DNA from: SLRI01 sp964402505
Lineage (GTDB): Bacteria; Pseudomonadota; Alphaproteobacteria; Geminicoccales; Geminicoccaceae
Reading direction: 5' to 3'
Length of the DNA: 64,000 nucleotides
NCBI GenBank assembly: GCA_964402505.1
Contig: CAYOCP010000017.1
Span: 33,409 to 97,408, forward strand
The position numbers and the translations under genes are program-made. The stretch's first letter is position 1. Each line of letters begins with the position of its first letter. The notes beneath the pieces were generated by a model. The model was not told the DNA's origin and made no database searches. It saw only the letters and a program-made list of their open reading frames with translations. Shown piece by piece: positions 27,429 through 38,539 of this stretch.

Positions 27429-28598
27429 ATGATCCAGTCCTACGGCGGCGTGGCCGCGATGATTCGCGCGTCCGTTCCGGATATTCCGGTGGTCGGCATC
27501 CGGCCGCATCTGATCGAGCGGCGGGCGCGCGAGGTGCTCGCCACCTTCCCGGGCGACGTGCTCTACGCGGTCAAGTGCAACGACCATCCGGTCGTGCTGC
27601 GCGCCCTTTTCGATGCCGGGGTGCGCCAGTTCGATACCGCCTCGATCAAGGAGATCCGCCTGGTGCGCGGTCTCTTTCCGGAGGCGGTCTGCCATTTCAT
27701 GCATCCGGTCAAGAGCCTCGAAGCCATCGCCGAGGCCTATTTCGCGCACGGCGTGCGCCGCTTCGTGCTCGATCATCCGCGCGAGCTCGACAAGATCGTG
27801 GCCGCCACCGGTGCGGCCCAGGACCTCGAGCTCTTCGTCCGGCTCGCGGTTCCGGGCGACGGCGCCCTCTTGACCCTCACCGGCAAGTTCGGCGCCTCGG
27901 TCGAGGAATCCATCGTCCTGCTCGGCCAGTGCAAGGAAGTGGCCCGGACGACGGGGGTCACCTTCCACGTCGGCTCGCAATGCCTGGCCCCTCTGGCCTT
28001 CGAGCGGGCGATCGGCATCGCGGCGGGCATCATCGATGCCGTGGGCGGCGTCGATCATCTCGATGTGGGCGGCGGGTTTCCGGCCGCCTACACCGGCGAC
28101 GAGCCGCCGTTCGAGCTCTTTGTCGCGGCCATCCTGCGGGCGGTGGACGAGCACCGCCTCGCCTGCCACCTGCAGTGCGAGCCGGGCCGGCTGCTGGTCG
28201 CCGACGGTGCCTCGGTCTTCGCCCGGGTCGAGCTCAGGCGCGGCCAGGCGCTGTACCTGAACGATGGCGTCTACGGCAATCTCGCCGAGCTCAAGTGGGT
28301 CGGCCCGCAATTTCCGACGCGGGCGCTCGGCCTCCACGGGCCGCGCGGCGGGCGGCAGGTCAGCTTCGACCTCTTCGGCCCGACCTGCGACAGCATCGAC
28401 AGCATGCCCGGACCGCACTGGCTCGCTGCCGACGTCACCGATGGCGACTGGGTGGAGGTCGGCATGATGGGTGCCTATTCCTGCGCGCTCCGCACCAACT
28501 TCAACGGCTTCGCCGCGGCGCAGACGGTCCTGCTCGAGGACGAGGCTTGGTACGACACTGCGCGTATGGGCGCGGGAGAGCTCGCCTGTGCCGCGTGA
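27429..28598 (+). CDS. Type III PLP-dependent decarboxylase (ornithine decarboxylase-like)
   Basis: The 389-residue protein has the alanine-racemase-like barrel of eukaryotic-type ornithine/lysine decarboxylases. The PLP lysine is in LYAVKCNDHP, the phosphate-binding part in DVGGGFPAAY, the substrate/PLP segment in CEPGRLLVADG, and the catalytic Cys in FGPTCDSIDSM. These features fit decarboxylation of ornithine to putrescine. ATG 27429 sits after a GGGGG stretch; upstream in-frame codons exist but lack a site. The next gene starts inside its last codons. Putrescine made here could be a substrate for the GS-like operon at 18.9-21.7 kb, but that link is only inference. Confidence 0.88.
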   Translation: MIQSYGGVAAMIRASVPDIPVVGIRPHLIERRAREVLATFPGDVLYAVKCNDHPVVLRALFDAGVRQFDTASIKEIRLVRGLFPEAVCHFMHPVKSLEAIAEAYFAHGVRRFVLDHPRELDKIVAATGAAQDLELFVRLAVPGDGALLTLTGKFGASVEESIVLLGQCKEVARTTGVTFHVGSQCLAPLAFERAIGIAAGIIDAVGGVDHLDVGGGFPAAYTGDEPPFELFVAAILRAVDEHRLACHLQCEPGRLLVADGASVFARVELRRGQALYLNDGVYGNLAELKWVGPQFPTRALGLHGPRGGRQVSFDLFGPTCDSIDSMPGPHWLAADVTDGDWVEVGMMGAYSCALRTNFNGFAAAQTVLLEDEAWYDTARMGAGELACAA

Positions 28599-28950
28599 GC
28601 GCATGCGCCGCTTCGAGCTCCTTCGGCTCGCCGGCGTAGCGGCAGCCTTCGCCCTGCCGGCTCTGCTGCAGGGCGCGCCGGCTTCGGCACAGCAGGTGCC
28701 GGGGGACGCCGCGTCCGGATTGGAGCTCGCCGGCAAGCTCTGCAGCGGCTGCCATCTGATCGACAACCGCCAGCGCGGGCCGGTGGTGGATGGCGTGCCC
28801 ACCTTCGCCGAGATCGCCCGCCGGTTGTCGCCGGCGGAGATCGAGCGCGGGCTCCTGGCGCCGACCCACCCGGTCATGCCCCAGCCGCCGCTCGACGCCA
28901 AGGGCCGCGCCGATGTCGTCGCCTATTTCGCCACCTTGCGGCCCGACTGA
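28588..28950 (+). CDS. Small secreted c-type cytochrome
   Basis: The roughly 120-residue protein has a signal peptide (hydrophobic LLRLAGVAAAFALPALLQ, cleavage near ASAQQ) and one haem-binding motif CSGCH. A methionine in THPVMPQPPL is the probable sixth haem ligand, and the C-terminal helix is ADVVAYFATLRP. This is class I cytochrome c of the short soluble type. GTG 28588 is preferred because GGGAGAG lies 7 bases upstream and the gene then overlaps the decarboxylase stop by 11 bases; ATG 28603 is an alternative. The redox partner is unknown. Confidence 0.85.
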   Translation: MPRERMRRFELLRLAGVAAAFALPALLQGAPASAQQVPGDAASGLELAGKLCSGCHLIDNRQRGPVVDGVPTFAEIARRLSPAEIERGLLAPTHPVMPQPPLDAKGRADVVAYFATLRPD

Positions 28951-28971
28951 CACCCCGTTCGTCGCCACGTG

Positions 28972-29003
28972 AAAAAAGGCGGGCGCCCTTGTTGGGGGCG
29001 CCC
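28972..29003 (-). terminator. Rho-independent terminator of the autotransporter gene
   Basis: On the minus strand an 8-bp perfect stem (GGGCGCCC twice, self-complementary, 28996-29003 and 28981-28988, 7-base loop) is followed after three bases by TTTTTT (28977-28972). It lies 85 bases past the stop of the autotransporter gene and would also stop readthrough into the cytochrome gene from the other side. Confidence 0.8.
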
Positions 29004-29087
29004 GGAGGTGGACCACTGGCGATGGCCGGTTTGGCCGCGGCCGCGGCACGGGGGGAAGCTTTGGGGGCGTTCCCCGCGTATCGGATG

Positions 29088-31331
<2,244 letters not shown>

Positions 31332-31334
31332 CAC

Positions 31335-31722
31335 ATCTTGTCCTGCGTTAATCGTCGCGGTTCGTACCCGCTGTTATTTATTGAATTTGGAGGATCGTGG
31401 TCTATAGACACTCCGTACAGGTCGAATGGTTCTATTGTACATCTGAAGTTTATTTTTAAGCAATGCGGACCTTAATGCGAATCTCGACCGCCTCGTCCAA
31501 ATGTCTGAAATGCCGGTACAGCGTTGGTTAACCGGGCCGGCTCCATTAATCCTGATCGCAGGCACGGCGCGGACGGGGAAACGGATGGTCGGACAGCATC
31601 CGGATAGGTGCCGGCTTTAACGTCCGGCGGGCGGCGTGGTTAAGGCATGGCACCTTTCGGGGTCTCGAGGGTTAATGCTGGCCCCTTCCGCCAGCCGAGA
31701 CCGGCGGCTATGTAGGGGCACG
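31335..31722. other. AT-richer intergenic region between divergent autotransporter and MFS genes
   Basis: This 388-base stretch is clearly lower in GC than its surroundings, with runs such as TTATTTATTGAATTT and TTTATTTTTAAG. It should hold the promoters of both divergent genes. One candidate promoter is listed separately. No open frame with recognisable content is present. Confidence 0.6.
31434..31463 (-). promoter_or_regulatory. Candidate sigma70-type promoter of the autotransporter gene
   Basis: On the minus strand TTGCTT (31463-31458) and TACAAT (31439-31434, five of six matches to TATAAT) are 18 bases apart, about 100 bases before the start codon and inside an unusually AT-rich patch. 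The -35 box matches poorly. Confidence 0.35.
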
Positions 31723-32931
31723 ATGTGGAACGCCGCCCTCATTCGCAATGTCTCGATTCTGGCGACGTGCCAGGCCTTCTTCTTCATGGCCAACACGATC
31801 CAGACGACGACCTCCGCCCTCGTGGGCCTGCAGATCGCACCCGATCCGGCGCTCGCCACCATGCCGCTCGCCGCCCAGTTCGTCGGCAACATGGTCTCGA
31901 CGATGCCGGCCTCACTGCTCATGGCGCGGATCGGCCGCCGGCTCGGGCTGATGCTCGGCAGCCTCTTCGGCGTGGTCTCCGGCCTGCTCGCCACCTACGC
32001 CGTGGTGCAGGCGAGCTTCCCGCTCTTCATGTTGGCGGGCCTGCTCTACGGCGTCTTCGGCGCGTTCGGCCAGTATTTCCGCTTCACCGCGGCCGATGCG
32101 GCGGATGCGAGCACGGTTGCGGACAAGGTCGCGGCACGAGCGCGAGCCATAGCACTGGTCATGGCGGGCGGCGTGGTCGCCGCCATCCTCGGCCCCGAGC
32201 TCGCCAAGGCGACCCAGAACCTGCTGCCGCCCTTCGTCTTCGCCGGCTGCTATGTCAGCCTCACCACGGTGGCCCTCATGTGCGGCGTGGCTCTGGCCTT
32301 TCTCGACCTGCCGCTGAAGGCGGAGACGGCGAGCGGCGAGCCGGCGCGGCGGCTCCTGCAGATCGTCCGCACGCCGAGGGCGCTCACCGCCTTCGCCGCC
32401 GCCCTCGTCGCCTATGTCACCATGAACATGCTGATGACAGCGACACCGCTCGCCATGCTGGCCTGCGGCTACGCCTTCGCCGACAGTGCCATGGCGATCC
32501 AGTGGCACGTGGTCGGCATGTTCGCGCCGAGCTTCTTCTCGGGCTCGCTGATCGCGCGTTTCGGTACCGAGCGGATCATCGCCGTCGGCGGCATGCTGAT
32601 GCTCGCCTGCATCGGCATCAACCTCGCCGGCATCGAGATCATCAACTTCGTGCTCGGCCTTCTGCTGCTGGGGGTCGGGTGGAACTTCATGTTCATCGGC
32701 GGGACCACGCTCCTGACCCAGTCCTATCGGCCTTCGGAGAAGGCCAAGGTGCAGGGCTTCAACGATTTCTGCCTGTTCACCGCCGTCGCCACCTCGGCCG
32801 CCCTCAGCGGTGCCCTGCACGAATGGCTCGGCTGGCAGCCCATGAACGTCGCCGCCCTGCCCCTGCTCCTCGCCGTCATCGCCCTTGCGGTGATCCGGGC
32901 CGGCCGTGGGCCGCTGGCCGAGCCCGCCTGA
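31723..32931 (+). CDS. Major facilitator superfamily transporter
   Basis: The 402-residue protein has twelve predicted helices in two halves. The loop between helices 2 and 3 carries LLMARIGRRLGLMLG, a form of the MFS signature, and the second half repeats it as SGSLIARFGTERIIAVGG. The substrate is not evident; similar YfcJ-like carriers export drugs or sugars. ATG 31723 follows GGGG at 7 bases. The gamma-glutamyltransferase-like gene starts 20 bases downstream, so the two are probably co-transcribed. Confidence 0.88.
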   Translation: MWNAALIRNVSILATCQAFFFMANTIQTTTSALVGLQIAPDPALATMPLAAQFVGNMVSTMPASLLMARIGRRLGLMLGSLFGVVSGLLATYAVVQASFPLFMLAGLLYGVFGAFGQYFRFTAADAADASTVADKVAARARAIALVMAGGVVAAILGPELAKATQNLLPPFVFAGCYVSLTTVALMCGVALAFLDLPLKAETASGEPARRLLQIVRTPRALTAFAAALVAYVTMNMLMTATPLAMLACGYAFADSAMAIQWHVVGMFAPSFFSGSLIARFGTERIIAVGGMLMLACIGINLAGIEIINFVLGLLLLGVGWNFMFIGGTTLLTQSYRPSEKAKVQGFNDFCLFTAVATSAALSGALHEWLGWQPMNVAALPLLLAVIALAVIRAGRGPLAEPA

Positions 32932-32950
32932 CGCCACCCGGCCGGAAGGA

Positions 32951-34519
32951 ATGTCCGTGAGCGCGTTCGCTCCCAATCTTCAACTCAGCAAGCACGCCGC
33001 GCGCGGCAAGGGCGGCGTGATCGCGGCCCAGAACGCGAAGGCTGCTGCCATCGGCGCCGAGGTGCTGGCGGCAGGCGGCCATGCGGTCGACGCCGCCGTC
33101 GCCGCCTCGCTGGCGCTGGCCGCCGCCGAACCCTGGATGAGCGGGCTCGGCGGCGGCTCGACCATGCTGGTCCTCGACGCGGAGCGCGAAGCCGTCCAGG
33201 CCTTCGATGGTGGCATGGTGGCGCCGCGCGCGCTCGATCCCCTCGCCTATCCCCTGGCGGGCGGCAAGGCCGGCGATCTCTTCGCCTGGCCCGCCGTGGT
33301 CGAGGATCGCAACGTGCTGGGCCCCCTCTCCTTCGCCGTGCCGGGTCATCTGGCGGGGCTCGGCCTGGCGCACGAGTGCTACGGACGAATGCCGTGGCGG
33401 GAGCTCGTCCCGCCGGCCCGGCGGCTGGCCCTGGAAGGGCTCGAGGTCGACTGGTACGCGGCCCTTCTGATTGCCACGGCGGCCCGCGATCTCGGGCGGT
33501 TTCCGGCGAGTGCCACAATCTATCTCGGGGACGGACTGCCGCCGGTGCCGGCGGTGGCGGGAGAGCCGGCACGGCTGCCGCTCGGCCGGCTCGCCGAGAC
33601 GTTGGCGCTGGTGGCCGAGGAGGGCGCGCAGACCCTCTATTCCGGCGGTCTCGCCGAACGGGTCGCCGCCGATGCGAGGGAGCTCGAAAGCCCGCTCGGG
33701 CTCGCGGATCTCGCGGCCTATCGGGCGCACGCCGCCCCGGCGCTCGAGTCCGCCCACGGCGCGGCCACCGTCTTCGCCATGCCGGGGCTCTTCGCCGGCG
33801 AGACCCTCTGCCGCTGCCTCGAGGCGCTGGCCGGAAGGTCGCGGGCGGGCGACACGCCGGATGCCGCCGCCTATCTGGCCTATGCGGAGGTGCTGAAGGC
33901 CGCCTACGCCCAGAGGCTCGCGGAGGACGGTCACGCGAGCGAGGGGATGCGCCCTTCCTGCACCAGCCATCTCTCGGTCATCGACGCCCGGGGCAACATG
34001 GTGGCGCTGACGCAGACCCTGCTCTCGCTCTTCGGCAGCCGAGTGGTGCTGCCGAGGAGCGGTTTGCTCATGAACAACGGCGTCATGTGGTTCGATCCGC
34101 GGCCGGGCCGGCCGAACTCGATGGCGCCGGGCGCCCGGCCCCTCTCCAACATGTGCCCGGTCATCGCCGTGGATGCGGCCCACCGGCTGGCGCTCGGCGC
34201 CTCGGGCGGCCGGCGCATCCTGCCGGCGGTCCTGCAGATCCTGAGCTTCGTTCTCGATTGCGGCATGTCGCTCGAGGAGGCGTTCGCGCAGCCGCGCATC
34301 GACGTCTCGGGCGAGGATCCGCCTACCATGAGTGCCGATCTCGACGAGGACGTGCGGGCGGCCCTGGCCGAGGCGCACGGGGCGAAGACGGTGCGGGCGG
34401 AGGTCTATCCCATGCGCTTCGCCTGCCCGGTCGCGGTGCTGCATGATCTCGTTCAGGGCGACCGCTACGGCACGGCCGAGGTGATCCATCCCTGGGCCGA
34501 TGCCGTGGCGGTTGCGTGA
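32951..34519 (+). CDS. Gamma-glutamyltransferase family protein (Ntn hydrolase)
   Basis: The 522-residue protein lacks a signal peptide and belongs to the GGT family of self-cleaving Ntn hydrolases. The N-terminal large-subunit region has GHAVDAAVAASLALAAAEP and SGLGGGSTMLV. The autoprocessing site is CTSHLSVID with the nucleophile Thr at about residue 338, followed by small-subunit motifs LMNNGVMWFDP, RPLSNMCPVI and LGASGGRRI. A cytoplasmic GGT-like enzyme next to an exporter and a peptide-binding protein could act on glutathione or another gamma-glutamyl compound. ATG 32951 touches the GGAAGGA site, so GTG 32957, with better spacing, is also possible. Confidence 0.85.
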   Translation: MSVSAFAPNLQLSKHAARGKGGVIAAQNAKAAAIGAEVLAAGGHAVDAAVAASLALAAAEPWMSGLGGGSTMLVLDAEREAVQAFDGGMVAPRALDPLAYPLAGGKAGDLFAWPAVVEDRNVLGPLSFAVPGHLAGLGLAHECYGRMPWRELVPPARRLALEGLEVDWYAALLIATAARDLGRFPASATIYLGDGLPPVPAVAGEPARLPLGRLAETLALVAEEGAQTLYSGGLAERVAADARELESPLGLADLAAYRAHAAPALESAHGAATVFAMPGLFAGETLCRCLEALAGRSRAGDTPDAAAYLAYAEVLKAAYAQRLAEDGHASEGMRPSCTSHLSVIDARGNMVALTQTLLSLFGSRVVLPRSGLLMNNGVMWFDPRPGRPNSMAPGARPLSNMCPVIAVDAAHRLALGASGGRRILPAVLQILSFVLDCGMSLEEAFAQPRIDVSGEDPPTMSADLDEDVRAALAEAHGAKTVRAEVYPMRFACPVAVLHDLVQGDRYGTAEVIHPWADAVAVA

Positions 34520-34584
34520 GCGGGCTTGGCGCCGGGTCCGGCTTGTGCTGAAACATGGTGCATTGCAACAAAAGGGGACGCCCG

Positions 34585-36069
34585 ATGCGCAAGCTCGCCC
34601 GGTGGATGGGGCTTCTGATCCTGGGCCTGATGCTGGCTGCCGGCGGCACGGCCATGGCGGCCAAGGATCGGCTCGTCATGGGCATGGTGCTCGAGCCGCC
34701 GCATCTCGACCCGACCGCGGGTGCCGCGGCGGCGATCCGCGAGATCACTTACGCCAACATCTTCGAGGGCCTGACCCGCATCGACGAGAACGGTGCGGTG
34801 CAGCCGGCCCTCGCCCGAACCTGGGAGATCGCCCCGGACGGGCTGACCTACACCTTCCATCTGGTCGAGGGGGCGACCTTCCACAACGGCGTGCCGCTCG
34901 AGGCCGAGCATGTCGTCTTCTCGTTCGAGCGGGCCATGGCCGAGGACAGCGTCAACGCGCAAAAGGGCCTGTTCGAGCCGATCGCCGCAATCACGGCCCC
35001 GGACGCGCGTACGGCGGTGATCACGCTCCAGCGTCCGACCGGCGACTTCCTCTTCAATCTCGGCTGGGGCGACATGGTGATCGTCGAGCCGGGCTCGGCC
35101 GCCACCAACAAGAGCGAGCCGGTCGGCACCGGCCCCTTCCGCTTCGCCCGCTGGGTCAAGGGCGACAAGGTGGAGATCGAGCGCAACCCGGACTACTGGG
35201 GTGAGGCACCGGCCCTGGCAGGCGCCACCTTCAAGTTCATCCCTGACCCGGCGGCGGCCACGGCCGCCATGCTGGCCGGCGACATCGACGCCTTCGCCAA
35301 CTTCCCGGCACCCGAGGCCCTCGTCCAGTTCGAGGCGGATCCGCGCTTCGTCGTCGTCATCGGCACGACCGAGGGCGAGACCATCCTCGCCATCAACAAC
35401 GCGAGGCCGCCTTTGGACGACGTGCGGGTGCGGCGGGCGCTTGCCCATGCGATCGACCGCCAGGCGATCATCGACGGGGCCATGATGGGCTACGGCACGC
35501 CAATCGGCTCGCATTTCGCGCCGCACAACCCGGCCTATGTCGACCTCACCGGCATGTATCCCTACGATCCCGACAAGGCGAAGGCGTTGCTCGCCGAGGC
35601 CGGTGTCTCGAACCTGTCGCTGACCCTCAAGCTGCCGCCGCCCTCCTATGCGCGGCGCGGCGGGGAGATCGTCCAGGCGCAGCTCCAGGCGGTCGGCATC
35701 GACGCCCGGATCATTCCGATGGAGTGGGCGCAGTGGCTCGAGCAGGTCTTCACCGGCAAGGATTTCGACCTCACCATCGTCAGCCACACCGAGCCCATGG
35801 ATATCGGCATCTACGCCCGGCCCGACTATTATTTCCAGTACCGGAGCGAGGCCTTCAACGCCGTCATGACGAAGCTCGCGGGCGAAAGCAACGCGGCCGA
35901 GCGCAAGGCGCTGCTCGGCGAGGCGCAGGAGATCCTGACCCTGGACAGCGTCAACGTCTTCCTCTTCCAGCTCGCCAAGCACGGTGTCTGGAAGGCCGGC
36001 ATCGAAGGTCTCTGGCACAACAGCCCGATTCCGGCGAACGACCTGACGGAGGTCCATTGGGTGGAGTAG
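34585..36069 (+). CDS. ABC transporter substrate-binding protein, family 5 (peptide/nickel type)
   Basis: The 494-residue protein has a signal peptide (residues about 1-26, ending AMA) and the SBP_bac_5 fold: ITYANIFEGLTRIDENGAVQ, LARTWEIAPDGLTYTFHLVE, GTGPFRFARWVKGD, and LDDVRVRRALAHAIDRQAII. Such proteins deliver di- or oligopeptides, nickel or opines to DppBCDF-type importers. ATG 34585 has AAAGGGGA 7 bases upstream. It has no permease or ATPase partner next to it; the nearest such transporter in the window, at 59.6-63.2 kb, lacks a binding protein. A link between the two is speculation. Confidence 0.88.
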   Translation: MRKLARWMGLLILGLMLAAGGTAMAAKDRLVMGMVLEPPHLDPTAGAAAAIREITYANIFEGLTRIDENGAVQPALARTWEIAPDGLTYTFHLVEGATFHNGVPLEAEHVVFSFERAMAEDSVNAQKGLFEPIAAITAPDARTAVITLQRPTGDFLFNLGWGDMVIVEPGSAATNKSEPVGTGPFRFARWVKGDKVEIERNPDYWGEAPALAGATFKFIPDPAAATAAMLAGDIDAFANFPAPEALVQFEADPRFVVVIGTTEGETILAINNARPPLDDVRVRRALAHAIDRQAIIDGAMMGYGTPIGSHFAPHNPAYVDLTGMYPYDPDKAKALLAEAGVSNLSLTLKLPPPSYARRGGEIVQAQLQAVGIDARIIPMEWAQWLEQVFTGKDFDLTIVSHTEPMDIGIYARPDYYFQYRSEAFNAVMTKLAGESNAAERKALLGEAQEILTLDSVNVFLFQLAKHGVWKAGIEGLWHNSPIPANDLTEVHWVE

Positions 36070-36086
36070 GCGACGCGGGGCGGGTC

Positions 36087-37088
36087 GTGCGCGCACCGCT
36101 CCGCATAGGCCCGCTCACCCTCGCCTCGCCGGTGCTGATGGCCCCTCTGACGGGAATCAGCGACCTGCCGTTTCGCCGGCTGGTGGCGCGGTTCGGAGCC
36201 GGGCTCGTCTTCTCAGAGATGATCGCCAGCCCCGAGCTTCTCAAGGAGACGGCCAAGACCCGGCACCAGCTGCGCTTCGACGCGGCCGCCCGGCCCCGGG
36301 CGGTGCAGCTCGCCGGGACCGAGCCCGGAGTTCTGGCCGAGGCCGCCCGGTACGTGGCCGACCGCGGCGCCGATCTGGTCGATCTCAATTTCGGCTGTCC
36401 GGCGAAGCAGGTGGTGGGCAAGGCGGCGGGCTCGGCGCTGATGCGCGACGAGGTCCTGGCCGGCCGCATTCTCGAGGCGGTGGTCCAGGCGGTGCCGGTG
36501 CCGGTCACCCTCAAGATGCGGCTCGGCTGGGACGAGGCGAGCCGCAACGCGCCCAGGATCGCCCGTATCGCCGAGGCGGCCGGCATCCGCATGCTGACCG
36601 TGCACGGCCGCACCCGCTCGCAGCTCTTCAAAGGCCGGGCGGACTGGCCGGCGGTCGGCGAGGTGAAGGCGGCCGTTGGCCTGCCGGTCGTGGTCAATGG
36701 CGACATCACCGACGCCCTGACGGCCAGAAGGGCTCTCGAGCTTTCCGCTGCCGACGGCGTCATGATCGGGCGTGGCGCCTGCGGGCGCCCGTGGCTGCTC
36801 GCCGGCATCGCCGAAGCGCTCGAGGGCGCGGGCGAGCCGACGGCACCGGACCCCGCCGGCACGCTCGCCATCGTGCTCGAGCATTACCGGGCGATGCTGG
36901 AGCATTACGGACGGGAGGTGGGACTGCGCCGGGCGCGCAAGCATCTCGCCTGGTATCTGGAGGACCTGCCGGGCGGCAGGACGCAGGCGAGCCGGCTCAA
37001 TCGCCTGGACGATCCGCTGGCGGTGATGTCGGCCTTGCGTGACTTCTTCGCCCGGATGGGCGATGAGGGGACCGCTCTTGCAGCCTGA
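36087..37088 (+). CDS. tRNA-dihydrouridine synthase (DusB/NifR3 family)
   Basis: The 333-residue protein is an FMN-dependent Dus enzyme that reduces uridines in tRNA D-loops. The FMN barrel begins LRIGPLTLASPVLMAPLTGI; the catalytic Cys is in LNFGCPAKQVVGKAAGSALM; further motifs are VTLKMRLGW, TVHGRTRSQLFKGRADW and VNGDITD. The C-terminal helical domain has REVGLRRARKHLAWYL. The start is GTG 36087, placed from the family's N terminus; the ribosome site is weak, GCGGGGCGGG. In many alphaproteobacteria this gene sits before ntrBC; here it follows a peptide-binding protein gene by 17 bases instead. Confidence 0.9.
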   Translation: MRAPLRIGPLTLASPVLMAPLTGISDLPFRRLVARFGAGLVFSEMIASPELLKETAKTRHQLRFDAAARPRAVQLAGTEPGVLAEAARYVADRGADLVDLNFGCPAKQVVGKAAGSALMRDEVLAGRILEAVVQAVPVPVTLKMRLGWDEASRNAPRIARIAEAAGIRMLTVHGRTRSQLFKGRADWPAVGEVKAAVGLPVVVNGDITDALTARRALELSAADGVMIGRGACGRPWLLAGIAEALEGAGEPTAPDPAGTLAIVLEHYRAMLEHYGREVGLRRARKHLAWYLEDLPGGRTQASRLNRLDDPLAVMSALRDFFARMGDEGTALAA

Positions 37089-37152
37089 GGCCGCGCCTGC
37101 CGGAAGTGGCCCCGGTCACCCGCGGGAAAGGGACGAGACGGAGATCCGATCG

Positions 37153-37863
37153 ATGGGACTCGGCAAGCTCACCGCCGCCGCCCTTGCCACGCTCCTGGCG
37201 TTCGGCGCCGCAGAGGCCCGGAAGATGGAGGAAATGCCCGTCTACAGCCTCGATTTCGCCGACTATCAACCGAGCGACGGTCCGGTGCGCGACTGGCTGG
37301 CGAGCCGGGGCTTCGAGTTCGGCCGGGCGGCCGACGACGAGCGCAAGATTGCGCTCTCTGTGGCCGACGGCACCCTCGAGGTGGATACCCAAAAGAAGGC
37401 TTTCGGCGTCATCTACCGCAAGGCCGATATCCCGGGCGCGAGCCGGCTCCGACTGACCTGGGGCGTGAACGAATTTCCGAAGGACGCGGGCTACGAGAAG
37501 GGCGTCAACAACGAGGCCCTGATGCTCTATGTCTTCTTCGGCCACGAGAAGATGCCGTCCGGCGCCCTCTACATTCCGGATGTCAGCTATTTCATCGGCT
37601 TCTATCTCTGCGACGGTGACCGTACCGATCATCCCTACAAGGGACGCTACCACAAGAAGAGCGGCCGCTACGTCTGCCTCGCCCATCCGCAGCCGGGTGA
37701 AACAGTGACCTCCGAGGTCGATTTGGCCCGTGCCTTCGAGACCTATTACGACAAGGCGGAAATGCCGGTGATATCGGGCATCAGCCTCGAGGTCGATACC
37801 TCGAGCTCCGGCAATGGCGGCAAGGCCAGGGCCTTCGTCGAGAAGATCGAGCTCCTGCCCTAG
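37153..37863 (+). CDS. Secreted DUF3047-like protein
   Basis: The 236-residue protein has a signal peptide ending near residue 22. Conserved stretches are RLRLTWGVNEFPKDAGYEKG, EALMLYVFFGHE, and the C-terminal GISLEVDTSSSGNGGKARAF, which points to a jelly-roll-like beta fold as in DUF3047 families. The family assignment is tentative and no function is known. ATG 37153 follows GGAG at about 9 bases. Its stop lies 4 bases from that of the convergent Mla-type lipoprotein gene. Confidence 0.7.
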   Translation: MGLGKLTAAALATLLAFGAAEARKMEEMPVYSLDFADYQPSDGPVRDWLASRGFEFGRAADDERKIALSVADGTLEVDTQKKAFGVIYRKADIPGASRLRLTWGVNEFPKDAGYEKGVNNEALMLYVFFGHEKMPSGALYIPDVSYFIGFYLCDGDRTDHPYKGRYHKKSGRYVCLAHPQPGETVTSEVDLARAFETYYDKAEMPVISGISLEVDTSSSGNGGKARAFVEKIELLP

Positions 37864-37867
37864 GAGC

Positions 37868-38488
37868 CTAGGCGGCCCTCTCCACGGTCCATTCGACCAG
37901 CCGTTTCAGGACTTTGCCGAGCGCTTCGTCGAAGGCTGCGACGATCGCCGGCAGGTCGCCGCTCGAGGCCGTGACGGTGCGGCCGATCCCGGTCGTTCCC
38001 GTCACGTCGCGCTTCGGCATGGCGATCAGCTTGGCGTCGATCACCACCCGCACCTCGGGCGGCCCCGCTTCAGGCTGCATGGCCTGGAAGGCGGCGATGT
38101 CGGTCCGGAGCAAGAAGTCCGGCCGGAGATCCGAGCGCCGGTCGGTCACCGCGCGAAAGGCGCCGGCGCTGCGGAAGGACTGGATGATGAGGGGCTGGAG
38201 CATGGCCGGCGGCCGGTCGACCCAGACGGCGTCGGCATAGAACTCGACCTCGACGCCGCTCACGCGGGCGATCCGCACGGTGTCGATGGAGGGGTCGATC
38301 GACGGCCGGTCGACCGCCAGCACCCGGTCGACGGGCTCGAGCTCGCCGAAGGTGGTCTTGGGCGTCAGGCGAAACTCGCGTGGCGGGGGCGAGCGGCCCG
38401 GCAGCTGGCAGCCGCCGAGGGCGAGAAGGGGCAATAGCAGGCCGGTCTCGATCACGTGGCGTCGACCGACACGGACGCGGCTCGGCAT
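37868..38488 (-). CDS. ABC-type transport auxiliary lipoprotein (PqiC/LptE-like component of Mla operon)
   Basis: The 206-residue protein has a lipoprotein signal with lipobox LGGC (Cys about residue 27), then the PqiC/ABC_trans_aux fold: REFRLTPKTTF, VDRPSIDPSIDTVRIARVSG, YADAVWVDRPPAMLQPLIIQ. This auxiliary lipoprotein usually sits in the outer membrane and works with MCE-type lipid transporters. It is the last gene of the mlaE-F-D operon, 51 bases after mlaD. ATG 38488 has GGAGGAGG upstream. Confidence 0.85.
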   Translation of the reverse strand: MPSRVRVGRRHVIETGLLLPLLALGGCQLPGRSPPPREFRLTPKTTFGELEPVDRVLAVDRPSIDPSIDTVRIARVSGVEVEFYADAVWVDRPPAMLQPLIIQSFRSAGAFRAVTDRRSDLRPDFLLRTDIAAFQAMQPEAGPPEVRVVIDAKLIAMPKRDVTGTTGIGRTVTASSGDLPAIVAAFDEALGKVLKRLVEWTVERAA

Positions 38489-38539
38489 CACCTCCTCCTT
38501 CCTCGATTGCATGGCACCGCTTTCTGGCCCCGGCCCCGC

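Noticed and set aside
37861..37874. Short repeat CCTAGGAGCCTAGG at the convergent stops as a terminator
   Set aside because: The arms are too short and there is no U-tract; it reflects two TAG stops facing each other.
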